DNA of 64,000 bases from Variovorax sp. PMC12 (GTDB lineage Bacteria; Pseudomonadota; Gammaproteobacteria; Burkholderiales; Burkholderiaceae_C). Position 1 is the first letter of the stretch. Every line of letters begins with the position of its first letter. Made by a program: the position numbers and the translations under genes. Location: the NCBI RefSeq assembly GCF_003019815.1, contig NZ_CP027773.1:248001-312000 (forward strand), given 5' to 3'. Below the pieces are notes generated by a model that made no database searches, had not been told where the DNA came from, and saw only the letters and a list, made by a program, of their open reading frames with translations. This document shows, one piece after another, positions 52,701 through 59,556 of the stretch.

Positions 52701-53599
52701 TGGGCGACGTGCGCAAGCGTGTGGGCGACGACGACGTGAAGGGCACCGCGCCCAGCGCGACCGGCTCCGAGCGCCGTGCCTGGGCCCGCGTGCTGTCGAC
52801 CGACATCGACATCCAGCAGGGCGGCACCGTCTCGCCCACCAGCAAGGGCCGCCTGACCGGCTTCCAGGCCGGCACCGACCTGCTCGCCACGCCCAACTGG
52901 CGCGCCGGCATCTACGTCGGCCAGCTCGACGGCGATGCGCGTGTCAGCGGCTATGCCAGCGGCGTGAGCAACCTGAGCGTGGGCCGCAACGACCTGCGCA
53001 GCCAGTACGTGGGCGTGTACGGCACCTACACCAGCGACAGCGGCTTCTATGCCGACGCCGTGGTGCAGTCGGGCCGCCATCGCTACACGGTCGAGCCGCT
53101 GATGGGCATCGGCGCGGCCGGCAAGGGCAACAGCCTGCTGGGCTCTATCGAAGTGGGCCAGGCCTTCCCGATCGGCGCCAGCGGCTGGACCGTCGAGCCG
53201 CAGTTGCAATTGATCCACCAGCACATGGACCTGAGCAACTCGGCCATCCTGGGCGCGGTGGTCCAGCCCCAGGTCGACAGCGGCTGGCTGGCCCGTGCGG
53301 GCGTGCGGGTCAAGGGCGAGATCGATACCGGCATGGGCATGCTGCAGCCGTACGGTCGCGTGAACGTCTACAAGACTTCCCGTGGAACGGACGTGGCGCG
53401 CTTCGTCAACGGCGCGACCTCGACCGACATCGCGGCGCCGATCGGCGGCACCAGCACCGAACTGGCGGGCGGCTTCACGCTGACCCTGAACCAGTCGACG
53501 AGCCTCTATGGCGAAATCGGCAAGCTGTGGTCGTCGGGTGGCGACACCAAGGTCAGGAGCGGCATCAACGGTTCGCTGGGCGTGCGGGTGAAGTGGTAA
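46784..53599 (+). CDS. giant ESPR autotransporter with PATR passenger repeats
   Basis: 2271-residue type V secreted adhesin-like protein. It begins with an extended signal peptide (MNKAHRSIWNSALGAWVAVSE, then a hydrophobic core ending GPSFAG near residue 52). A Gly-rich stretch follows to about 215. The passenger holds 11 autotransporter-associated beta-strand repeats of the type GTLTLSGANTYTGGT, near residues 404, 604, 674, 866, 935, 1003, 1072, 1372, 1439, 1666 and 1756. The outer-membrane barrel occupies about 1995-2271 (starts RRAWARVLSTDID, ends GVRVKW). No protease or lipase motif was seen, so adhesion or aggregation is most likely. Confidence 0.92.
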   Translation: MNKAHRSIWNSALGAWVAVSENTHARGKKSQRAVALAAGAASLLMLAGPSFAGGDGGGGGFLVNGSSGAGQTAGNSTTGVGGHGGQGDQSAAGAVGGALGTNGANGTSAASGFTPDRLDGSGGGGGGSVRTGFVPVTATITAGNGGNGGTGGYNRSNPGGGGGGGGGGSVLATQSFEVKATGSLVGGNGGNGGGVVANTSSLTGAGGGGGAGVLVVPVGGVTITNAGTITGGNGGTGLATRGTHPVTRATVYGGAGGNGEGGALGGTQLGAYAQGGAGIVGSNLTIVNSGTISGGLAGDKSTRANSIQLGGGNNSLTLKAGSVLNGGVVAQGTGNKLFLEGTNTEDAAFQGFSSINAASGSKWTLTGKFQPTGNLAVNVDGTGATPAQLTMNGVISGAGSLTADGRGTLALGATNTYAGGTAIRNGTTVQIGTAGALGSGTVTLDGGKLAATSSLSLTNNLAFAAGQRSTVAAATGRTLDIDGNLALNGSATAVFGSTTETGTVRLDDGTTIVSSTAAVVVAGGTLQVADATRAATIFPNVASTTVNTGATLDLNGYNVTIGNLQGAGTLKTRTGNFPAQTTTVQSGNFSGSITGTGQLVKTTAGTLVLSGANSYTGNTTISGGTLQLGDGGTTGSIDNSNITNNAALVFNRSNATNFTRTISGSGSVTQSGTGTLTLSGANTYGGGTRVNSGTLQVAAANALGSGGLTMAGGKLAATSTMTLSNGVSFAAGTASTVAAATNRTLTLGGALNLGANATATFGSATETGVVNVASNSATVDSSAAVVVAGGTLRVGSGALMSTVLGNIASTTVNGGATLDLNGQNVSIRNIQGAGTLQTGFKSAQATTIASGLFGGAIAGAGKLVKSGAGTLTLTGTNTYGGGTTIDAGTLQVGNGGTTGSISGDIVDNGVLQFNRSDDIAYAGGITGTGSLTKSGAGKLTLTGASTYGGGTTIDAGTLQVGNGGTKGSIAGNITNNAALVFNRSDSYTVAGDIDGTGSLSDNGTGTLILAGTNSYSGGTTIGKGATLQVGNGGKSGTLSGAVTANGNLVFDRSDDSSFTGTVSGAGSLTKNGAGELEITGANTYTGNTSVNGGTLRVNNTSGSATGSGSVQVGAGATLAGGGTISGAVNVASGGSLAPGNSPGTLTIGDLSMDKGSFLNYHLGAVGEDPLNDLVQVNGNLMLGGTLNVTETAGGSFGPGLYRLVKYTGSLTDNGLNIGNTPVTAGDLYVQTSVAKEVNLINSTGVQLGFWDGGDTVNNGNVGGGSGTWRIGSPGSPNDTWTNSEGGYNATWKPNQFAMFGGTAGTVTVDNSGGDISIGGAQFFSDGYVVQGDALTLGNAHTVIKVGDGTRSGASMTATIASQLTGAGGLTKDDYGTLVLTGANNYTGGTVVSAGVLQGNTTSLQGEIVNNANVTFDQSTDGTFGGTMSGSGSLRKIGTGDLALATANTYTGGTSIDAGSVSASVSGALGTGPVNVNASGYLAFTGNAGAGDLRFTTAAASPGINGGAIEFRDDSSAERASFLNYKGGSVTFAGNSTAGDAVFDNRGGSVTVWNNATAGNARIVNSAGGSTNIWDDGSAGRATIVNEATASLDIRDRATAAQATVVNKTGAVVNIRGLTTAGTSIGSLEGGGRVLLGNKTLTTGGLNTSTEISGVISGVGGSLVKEGTGTLTLSGANTYTGGTALLKGRLNLGNAQALGTGELAMDDGTAIGFTAPGMTIANAIRFTGNSDPIIDTGAFDAGLSGAISGAGFITKIGTGTLTLSGANSYTGATDVAQGTLRAGAANTLSAASAHNVAAGATLDLAGYSQTVASLSNGGTVSLVGSVPGTTLTVNGAYVGNGGVLKLGTTLYFNGPPSDRLILNGPAASASGNTTVQITNIGGLGALTNGNGIEVITAQNGAKTTAQTTKDAFSLAGGHVDAGAFEYRLYAADALGQGENWYLRSAQKGVTYYRPETSLYAALPNQLRQGSLAMLGDVRKRVGDDDVKGTAPSATGSERRAWARVLSTDIDIQQGGTVSPTSKGRLTGFQAGTDLLATPNWRAGIYVGQLDGDARVSGYASGVSNLSVGRNDLRSQYVGVYGTYTSDSGFYADAVVQSGRHRYTVEPLMGIGAAGKGNSLLGSIEVGQAFPIGASGWTVEPQLQLIHQHMDLSNSAILGAVVQPQVDSGWLARAGVRVKGEIDTGMGMLQPYGRVNVYKTSRGTDVARFVNGATSTDIAAPIGGTSTELAGGFTLTLNQSTSLYGEIGKLWSSGGDTKVRSGINGSLGVRVKW
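49418..49679 (+). repeat. near-identical direct repeat within the autotransporter gene
   Basis: A 58-nt stretch is identical at 49418-49475 and 49622-49679 (204 bp apart, 68 codons) and encodes the repeat residues GGGTTIDAGTLQVGNGGT in both. Flanking bases are also similar. Such exact copies could let the passenger gain or lose repeat units by recombination. Confidence 0.85.
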
Positions 53600-53623
53600 C
53601 GGCCGGGGGCTGAATCACGCGAT

Positions 53624-53652
53624 GAAGCGGGCTACTCCTCGGAGCCCGCTTC
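53624..53652. terminator. hairpin between convergent autotransporter and AraC genes
   Basis: GAAGCGGGCT and AGCCCGCTTC form a perfect 10-bp stem around a 9-nt loop, 25 bp after the autotransporter stop and overlapping the AraC stop codon. There is no T run, so it is a weak or bidirectional terminator at best. Confidence 0.45.
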
Positions 53653-54666
53653 GCGGCGCCGCCGGTACGAGCCCGGCGCGCCGCCCGTCCAGGCCTTGAA
53701 GGCCCGCTGGAACGCGGCGCTGTCCGCGAAGCCCAGCTCTTCCGCCAGCGCCGCGAGCGGCACGGTGCTGGTGTTGAGCCGCACGATGGCAAGGTCGCGC
53801 CGCAGCTGGTCCTTCAGCGACTGGAACGAGGTGCCTTCGGTCGCCAGGTGCCGCTGCAGCGTGCTGACCGACATGTGCAGGCTGCTCGCGGCCGTCGCGA
53901 GGTCGGCCCATGCCGGCCGGTTCTGCTGCAGCACGGAGCGCACCCGCGCGCTCACCGCCTGTTCCGCCAGCCGGGGCAGTATCACGTTGGCCGGCGCCGC
54001 CGCGAGGAACATGTTCATGGCCTGGGTGTCGCGATGCACCGGCGTCTGCAGCGCGCCGGCGTCGAACCACACGGCGGTGCAGGGCTGGCCGAACTGCAGC
54101 GGCCCCGGGAACACCTTGGCGTAGCCGTCCGCATAGGGCGGCAGCTCGAAGCCGAAATCGAAGCGCCGCGCCGCCAGCCGGCCGCCATGCAGCCAAGCGA
54201 GCAGCCGCCAGTACACGCGCAGCATCAGCTCGTGCAGGAAGTTCTGCTGCACCGCAGCGCGATCGTTCAGCCGCAGGCCGAAGCCGGCCAGCGGCCCTTC
54301 GTGCAGCAGCACCAGCGTCAGGTCGTCCTGCAGCAGGCCGAAGGTATGGGCCACGCGGCGCAGCGCCACTTCGAAGTTGGGCGCGCCCAGGGTGGCGCGC
54401 GTCATCAGCGCGAAGCTGCCGCGCTTCAGGCGGCGCGAGAGGAAGCCCAGCGCCTCGTCGTCGAGCCGCTCCATCAGCAGCGCGAACAGCGCCACGTATT
54501 GCTCCGCGGTGACGCGCGCGCCCGGCGCGTCGAGCAGCGCGGGCGCGATGCCCGCGTCTTCCAGCGCCGCATTCGCATCAACGGGCGCGGCCTGGCCCCG
54601 GGCACGGATGCCCGAGAGCATGCCCTGGACGAAGGCGATCGGAATGGTGACTGGCGGTTGCAGCAT
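53632..54666 (-). CDS. AraC-family transcriptional regulator (Arabinose_bd type)
   Basis: 344-residue regulator with an N-terminal ligand domain (about 20-200, with GFLSRRLKRGSFALMTRA characteristic of the Arabinose_bd group) and a C-terminal AraC helix-turn-helix pair: SLHMSVSTLQRHLATEGTSF (about 255-275) and LAALAEELGFADSAAFQRAF (about 303-322), followed by KAWTGGAPGSYRR. It is divergent from the CoA-ligase operon by 139 bp and is its likely activator. ATG 54666 chosen. Confidence 0.9.
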   Translation of the reverse strand: MLQPPVTIPIAFVQGMLSGIRARGQAAPVDANAALEDAGIAPALLDAPGARVTAEQYVALFALLMERLDDEALGFLSRRLKRGSFALMTRATLGAPNFEVALRRVAHTFGLLQDDLTLVLLHEGPLAGFGLRLNDRAAVQQNFLHELMLRVYWRLLAWLHGGRLAARRFDFGFELPPYADGYAKVFPGPLQFGQPCTAVWFDAGALQTPVHRDTQAMNMFLAAAPANVILPRLAEQAVSARVRSVLQQNRPAWADLATAASSLHMSVSTLQRHLATEGTSFQSLKDQLRRDLAIVRLNTSTVPLAALAEELGFADSAAFQRAFKAWTGGAPGSYRRRREAGSEE

Positions 54667-54805
54667 GGGCGCAGCGATCAGGCCCCAAGCATGCCACCGT
54701 GTCGATTGACGTTTTCTGCAATGCGATCGAAGCGAAAGGCAATCGCCGCGGCGCGGCCGGCTTCCTACGATGCGGCCACACAAGAAAGAGACGGAGACAC
54801 TCGCC

Positions 54806-56365
54806 ATGTACCTGACCCAGTCCCTGCACCGCAGCGTGCAGCAGCATCCCGACAAGGTGGCCGTGCGCTTCGCCGGCCGCACCCGCAGCTTCCGCGAATA
54901 CGCAGACCGGGTGGCCCGCCTGGCGGGCGCCCTGCAGCGGCTGGGCATGCAGCCTGGCGACCGCGTGGCCATGCTGGCGCTCAACTCCGGGCGCTACCTC
55001 GAATACCAGATGGCCGTGCCGTGGGGCGGCGGCGTGCTCAACCCCTGCAACATCCGCTGGTCGGCCGCGGAGATCCTGTATTCGCTGGAAGACTCCGGCT
55101 CCACCATCCTGCTGGTGGACGAGACCTTCCGCGCGCTGGTCGAGCAGATGCGCGGCCAGGCCACCAGCCTGCGCGAGGTGATCTATTGCGGCGACGGCGC
55201 GCAACCCGCCGGCATGCACGGCTACGAGGCGCTGATCGACGCCGCCGCGCCGGTGCCCGACGCCGCGCGCCGCGACGAAGACCTGGCGGGCATCTTCTAC
55301 ACCGGCGGCACCACCGGCTTTCCCAAGGGCGTGATGCTGAGCCACGCCAACATCTGCGCCTCCGGCTTCGCGGCGCTCGGCGAAGGACTGGCGCCGCCCG
55401 GCTCGTGCTACCTGCACGCCGCGCCGATGTTCCACCTGGCCGACATGGGCCTGGCCACGCCGCACTGGTTCCAGGGCAGCACCCATGCCATCGTGCCGGC
55501 GTTCAGCCCGGAAGCCGTGCTCAACGCCATTGCCGCCGACCGCGTCACCCATGCGCTGCTGGTGCCGACGATGATCCAGATGCTGGTCGACCACCCCTCG
55601 ATGCGCGAGCCGCGCGACCTGGGCAGCCTGCGCTGCATCACCTACGGTGCCTCGCCGATTTCCGAGGCGGTGCTGAACCGCGCGATGGAGGCTTTTCCGG
55701 GCGTGGAGTTCGCGCAGGCCTACGGCATGACCGAGCTGTCGCCCATCGCCACCATCAATCCGCCTTGCAACCACACGGCCGAAGGGCGCAAGCGCGGCAA
55801 GCTGCGCTCGGCCGGGCGCGCGAGCTACTGCATGGAAGTGCGCATCGTCGATGCGGACGGCGCCGAAGTGCCGCGCGGCACCGTCGGCGAAGTGGCCGTG
55901 CGCGGCCCCAACGTGATGCAGGGCTACTGGAACAAGCCGGAGCAGACGGCCGCCGCCGTGCGCGACGGCTGGATGCACACCGGCGACGGCGCCTACATGG
56001 ACGACGACGGCTACATCTTCGTGGTCGACCGGCTCAAGGACATGATCATCAGCGGCGGGGAGAACGTGTACTCGGCCGAGGTGGAGAACGCCATCAACCA
56101 GCATCCGGCCGTGGCGGCCTGCGCGGTCATCGGCATACCGAGCGAGGAGTGGGGCGAGGCCGTGCATGCGGCGCTGGTGCTCAAGCCGGGCCAGGGCATA
56201 CGCCCGGAAGAGCTGATTGCCCACTGCAAGACGCTGATCGCCAGCTACAAGTGCCCGCGCAGCGTGGCCGTGCTCGAAGCGCTGCCGCTGTCGGGCGCGG
56301 GCAAGGTGCTCAAGACCAAGCTGCGCGAACCCTTCTGGCAGGGGCGCCAGCGCGGCGTGGCCTGA
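54806..56365 (+). CDS. acyl-CoA synthetase (long-chain-fatty-acid--CoA ligase-like)
   Basis: 519-residue ANL-superfamily enzyme that activates a carboxylic acid to its CoA thioester via an acyl-AMP. Signatures: GIFYTGGTTGFPKGVMLSH (AMP/phosphate loop, about 166-184), YGMTELSPIA (about 308-317), DGWMHTGDGAYMDDDGYIFV and DRLKDMIISGGENVYSAEVE (about 406-425), and the C-terminal Lys in LSGAGKVLKTKL. ATG 54806 has a GGAGA motif nearby. First gene of the degradation operon; its acid substrate is unknown. Confidence 0.92.
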   Translation: MYLTQSLHRSVQQHPDKVAVRFAGRTRSFREYADRVARLAGALQRLGMQPGDRVAMLALNSGRYLEYQMAVPWGGGVLNPCNIRWSAAEILYSLEDSGSTILLVDETFRALVEQMRGQATSLREVIYCGDGAQPAGMHGYEALIDAAAPVPDAARRDEDLAGIFYTGGTTGFPKGVMLSHANICASGFAALGEGLAPPGSCYLHAAPMFHLADMGLATPHWFQGSTHAIVPAFSPEAVLNAIAADRVTHALLVPTMIQMLVDHPSMREPRDLGSLRCITYGASPISEAVLNRAMEAFPGVEFAQAYGMTELSPIATINPPCNHTAEGRKRGKLRSAGRASYCMEVRIVDADGAEVPRGTVGEVAVRGPNVMQGYWNKPEQTAAAVRDGWMHTGDGAYMDDDGYIFVVDRLKDMIISGGENVYSAEVENAINQHPAVAACAVIGIPSEEWGEAVHAALVLKPGQGIRPEELIAHCKTLIASYKCPRSVAVLEALPLSGAGKVLKTKLREPFWQGRQRGVA

Positions 56366-56411
56366 GCCCGGCCTTCTTTCATTCAGTCCATCAATTTCCC
56401 AGGAGCCTTCC

Positions 56412-57596
56412 ATGAGTCAGGACGTCCATGTAGCCGGTGTCGGCATGATTCCCTTCACCAAGCCCGGCGCGAACCAGCCGTACCCCCAGATGGCCAGCCA
56501 CGCCGCCAATGCCGCGCTGAAAGACGCCGGCATCGGCTACGAGCTGGTGCAGCAGGCCTACGTGGGCTACGTCTACGGCGACTCCACCGCCGGCCAGCGC
56601 GCGCTCTACGAGGTGGGCATGACCGGCATTCCGGTCGTCAACGTCAACAACAACTGCTCCACCGGCTCCACCGCGCTGTTCCTCGCGCGCCAGGCCGTGG
56701 CCAGCGGTGCCGCCGACTGCGTGCTGGCTTTGGGCTTCGAGCACATGAGCCCCGGTGCGCTGGGCGCGGTGTTCAACGACCGGCCCAGCCCCTTCGACCA
56801 CTTCGAGAACATCACCGACGAGCTGGTCGGCAACGAGCAGGTGCCGCTCGCGCTGCGCTACTTCGGCGGCGCGGGCCTGGCGCACATGCAGCAGTACGGC
56901 ACGCAGATGTCCACCTTCGCGAAGATCCGCGCCAAGGCCAGCCGCCATGCGTCGAACAATCCGGTGGCGCTGTTCCGAACGGTGGTCACCGAAGACGAGG
57001 TGATGGCCGCACCCGTCATGTGGCCCGGCGTGATGACGCGGCTGATGGCCTGCCCGCCCACCTGCGGCGCGGCGGCGGCCATCGTGTGCTCGGCCCGCTT
57101 CGCCGAGCGCCACGGGCTGGACCGCAGCGTGCGCATCAAGGCGCAGGCCATGACCACCGACCGGCCCATCACCTTCGAGAGCCGCGACATGCGCGAGGTG
57201 GTCGGCTTCAGCATGGCGCAGGAAGCCGCACAGAAGGTGTACGACGCGGCCGGCGTCGGCCCGCAGGACGTCGACGTGGTCGAGCTGCACGACTGCTTCG
57301 CGCACAACGAACTCATCAGCTACGAGGCGCTGGGCCTGTGCCCGGTGGGCGGCGCGGAGAAGTTCGTGCTCGACGGCGACAACACCTACGGCGGCAAGGT
57401 CGTCACCAATCCCTCGGGCGGGCTGCTGTCGAAAGGGCATCCGCTCGGCGCGACCGGGCTCGCGCAATGCACGGAGCTGGTCCAGCAGTTGCGCGGCACG
57501 GCGGATAAGCGGCAGGTGGAAGGCGCACGGCTGGCGCTGCAGCACAACCTCGGCCTGGGCGGCGCCTGCGTGGTGACGCTCTACGAGCGCGTTTGA
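56412..57596 (+). CDS. SCP-x-type thiolase (lipid-transfer protein family)
   Basis: 394-residue thiolase-superfamily protein of the kind that cleaves 3-ketoacyl-CoAs of branched or sterol-derived chains (SCP-x/Ltp). Nucleophile Cys in NVNNNCSTGSTAL (near residue 82); second block VELHDCFAHNEL; His in GGLLSKGHPLGATG (about 338-351); the C-terminal Cys in LGGACVVTLYE. No SCP2 domain is attached. It lies 46 bp after the ligase gene and 11 bp before the first MaoC gene. Confidence 0.88.
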   Translation: MSQDVHVAGVGMIPFTKPGANQPYPQMASHAANAALKDAGIGYELVQQAYVGYVYGDSTAGQRALYEVGMTGIPVVNVNNNCSTGSTALFLARQAVASGAADCVLALGFEHMSPGALGAVFNDRPSPFDHFENITDELVGNEQVPLALRYFGGAGLAHMQQYGTQMSTFAKIRAKASRHASNNPVALFRTVVTEDEVMAAPVMWPGVMTRLMACPPTCGAAAAIVCSARFAERHGLDRSVRIKAQAMTTDRPITFESRDMREVVGFSMAQEAAQKVYDAAGVGPQDVDVVELHDCFAHNELISYEALGLCPVGGAEKFVLDGDNTYGGKVVTNPSGGLLSKGHPLGATGLAQCTELVQQLRGTADKRQVEGARLALQHNLGLGGACVVTLYERV

Positions 57597-57607
57597 AAGG
57601 CCTGGCG

Positions 57608-58048
57608 ATGATCGACAAGAAATGGATCGGACACGAGCTGCCCGCATCGGTGCTGCCGATCGAGCGCACCCGCCTGCAGTTCTTCGCCAAGGCCATCGGC
57701 GAGACCGACCCCGTCTACACCGATGCCGCCGCCGCGCGCGATGCCGGCTACCCCGACCTGCCCGCGCCGCCGACTTTCCTTTTCGCGGCCGAACTGGACT
57801 CGGGTGCTTCCGACCGGTTGCTGGCCGACCTGGGGATTCCGCTGTCGAAGCTGCTGCATGGCGAGCAGGGCTTCAGCTACCACCGGCCGGCCTGCGTGGG
57901 CGACACGGTGACGGTGCGCTCCACCATCACCGACATCTACGACAAGAAGAACGGCGCGCTCGAATTCGTCATCAAGACCTCGCGCGCCACCAACCAGCGC
58001 GACGAACTGTTGGCCGAGCTGCGCACCGTGATCGTCTGCCGCCATTGA
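57608..58048 (+). CDS. MaoC-like hydratase, FAS1-type N-terminal subunit
   Basis: 146-residue hot-dog-fold protein of the MaoC_dehydrat_N type. The motif RTRLQFFAKAIGETDPVYTD (about 18-37) is typical; the hydratase His is missing from the usual D-x-x-x-x-H position (the sequence continues AAAARDAGYPDLPAPPTF). Such half-domains commonly pair with a catalytic MaoC subunit to form a heteromeric enoyl-CoA hydratase, and the next gene encodes one. The stop overlaps TGATG with the following frame. Confidence 0.86.
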   Translation: MIDKKWIGHELPASVLPIERTRLQFFAKAIGETDPVYTDAAAARDAGYPDLPAPPTFLFAAELDSGASDRLLADLGIPLSKLLHGEQGFSYHRPACVGDTVTVRSTITDIYDKKNGALEFVIKTSRATNQRDELLAELRTVIVCRH

Positions 58049-58065
58049 TGAAGGAGCCCGCGCCC

Positions 58066-58485
58066 ATGACCGCACCGACCTACGACGCCGTGAACATCGG
58101 CGACGAGCTGCCCGCGCTGCAACTGCCGCCGGTGACCCGCACCACGCTCGCGCTGTTCGCGGGCGCCTCGGGCGACCACAACCCGATTCACATCGACACC
58201 GACTTCGCGCGCAAGTCCGGCATGCCCGACGTGTTCGCCCAAGGCATGCTGGGCATGGCCTGCCTCGGCCGCTTGATCACGCAATGGGCGCCGCAATCGC
58301 AGCTGCGCCGCTTCGACGTGCGCTTCCAGGGCATCACGCACCTGGGGCACGCGGTGCGGTGCAGCGGGCGCGTGGTCGAGAAGCTGGAGCATGACGGCGA
58401 GCGCTGTGTGCGCGTCGAGGTGCTCAGCGCCAACCAGTACGGCCAGACGCGCATCGCGGGCGAGGCGCTCGTCGCGCTGCGCTGA
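58066..58485 (+). CDS. MaoC-like enoyl-CoA hydratase, catalytic-type subunit
   Basis: 139-residue hot-dog-fold hydratase. It has the catalytic signature FAGASGDHNPIHIDTDFA (about residues 29-46, Asp and His), then FAQGMLGMACLGRLI. It probably hydrates a 2-enoyl-CoA with the preceding MaoC half-subunit. I chose ATG 58066 because AAGGAG stands 9 bases before it; an in-frame ATG at 58048 would overlap the upstream stop and add six residues. Confidence 0.88.
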   Translation: MTAPTYDAVNIGDELPALQLPPVTRTTLALFAGASGDHNPIHIDTDFARKSGMPDVFAQGMLGMACLGRLITQWAPQSQLRRFDVRFQGITHLGHAVRCSGRVVEKLEHDGERCVRVEVLSANQYGQTRIAGEALVALR

Positions 58486-58510
58486 GATCAACCGAAGAAG
58501 GATCAGAGAC

Positions 58511-59341
58511 ATGACACCCAAGCTCGGCGGCAAGGTCGCCCTCATCACGGGTTCGGGCCGCGGCATCGGCCGGGCCATCGCGCTCAAGCTGGCATCGGAA
58601 GGCGCGCGCATCGTCGTCAACGATCTCGACGAGGCCCCGGCGGAAGAGACCGTGCAGGCCATCCGTGCGACGGGCGGCGAGGCCGTGGCCTGCGTCGGCA
58701 GCGTGGCCGCGCCGGATTTTGCCGAGCGCTTCATCGGCATGGCGGTCAACGAATACAAGGGACTGGACGTCGTCGTCAACAACGCCGGCTACACCTGGGA
58801 CAGCGTGGTGCAGAAGATGACCGACGAGCAGTGGTACGCCATGATCGACGTGCACCTGACGGCGCCGTTCCGCATCCTGCGCGCTGCGCAGCCGGTGATC
58901 CGCGCGCTGTCGAAGTCCGAGACGGAAGCGGGCCGGCGCGTGGTGCGCAAGGTGGTCAACATCTCGTCGGTGGCGGGCTTGTTCGGCAATGCGGGGCAGG
59001 CCAACTATTCGACGGCCAAGGCTGGCATCGTGGGCATGACGCAGACGCTGGCCAAGGAGTGGGGGCGCATGAACGTGACCGTCAATTGCGTGGCCTTCGG
59101 TTTCATCCAGACGCGGCTGACCGCGAGCACGGCCGAAGCGACGACTGCGAACATCGAGGGGCGCGAGATCAAGGTGGGCATCAACCCGGGGTTGCTGTCG
59201 ATGATGGAGCAGTCGATTCCTCTGGGGCGCGGCGGTACGCCTGAAGAGGCTGCGGGGGCTGTGTATCTTCTTTGCGCGCCTGAGTCGGACTATGTGAGTG
59301 GGCAGACTCTGATGTGTACGGGGGGGCTTACGGGGATTTGA
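58511..59341 (+). CDS. SDR-family oxidoreductase (3-hydroxyacyl-CoA dehydrogenase-like, FabG type)
   Basis: 276-residue short-chain dehydrogenase. TGxxxGIG is in ITGSGRGIGRAIAL (about 12-25), NNAGYT near 91, active-site Ser in NISSVAG and Tyr-x-x-x-Lys in ANYSTAKAGIV (about 165-175). The C-terminus SGQTLMCTGGL is typical. In this operon it would oxidise the 3-hydroxyacyl-CoA. The last about 42 codons use many T-ending codons and GGG, unlike the rest of the gene, right where the palindromic repeat begins. Confidence 0.9.
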   Translation: MTPKLGGKVALITGSGRGIGRAIALKLASEGARIVVNDLDEAPAEETVQAIRATGGEAVACVGSVAAPDFAERFIGMAVNEYKGLDVVVNNAGYTWDSVVQKMTDEQWYAMIDVHLTAPFRILRAAQPVIRALSKSETEAGRRVVRKVVNISSVAGLFGNAGQANYSTAKAGIVGMTQTLAKEWGRMNVTVNCVAFGFIQTRLTASTAEATTANIEGREIKVGINPGLLSMMEQSIPLGRGGTPEEAAGAVYLLCAPESDYVSGQTLMCTGGLTGI

Positions 59342-59356
59342 TCTTTGCTGGTTTTT

Positions 59357-59526
59357 TTCGGGGTGCGCTCACGCCGGCGGGGTACCTTGCTCCGCGAATG
59401 TCCCCCGGCCTTCGGCCTCCTCCTTTATTTCGCTGCGCAAGGTACCCCGCCAGCGTGAGCGTTGAGCAGGGCGCTTGAACTGCCCGTGCGAGCAGAGTCC
59501 CCGGTGGCCTGTGCACTCACCCCGAA
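59357..59526. repeat. composite palindromic repeat, copy 2 (hairpin C)
   Basis: Hairpin C (59366-59461) has 24-nt arms with one mismatch around a 48-bp core (59390-59437) that matches the cores at 5975-6022 and 6115-6161. The last 30 bases (59497-59526) match the right end of copy 1 (6167-6196) at 24 of 30 positions, so this copy looks like the composite with hairpin B's left arm and core deleted. TTCGGGG/CCCCGAA mark its ends (59357-59363, 59520-59526). It sits between two plus-strand genes and ends 30 bp before the second. Confidence 0.9.
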
Positions 59527-59556
59527 CACAAGCAAACCAGACCTGGAGCAACAGAA

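Noticed and set aside
46754..53224. 2156-codon open frame antisense to the autotransporter
   Set aside because: It is rich in Ala, Gly, Val, Arg and His with no domain pattern, and mirrors the GC-rich repeats of the real gene. The plus-strand frame has a signal peptide, repeats and barrel.
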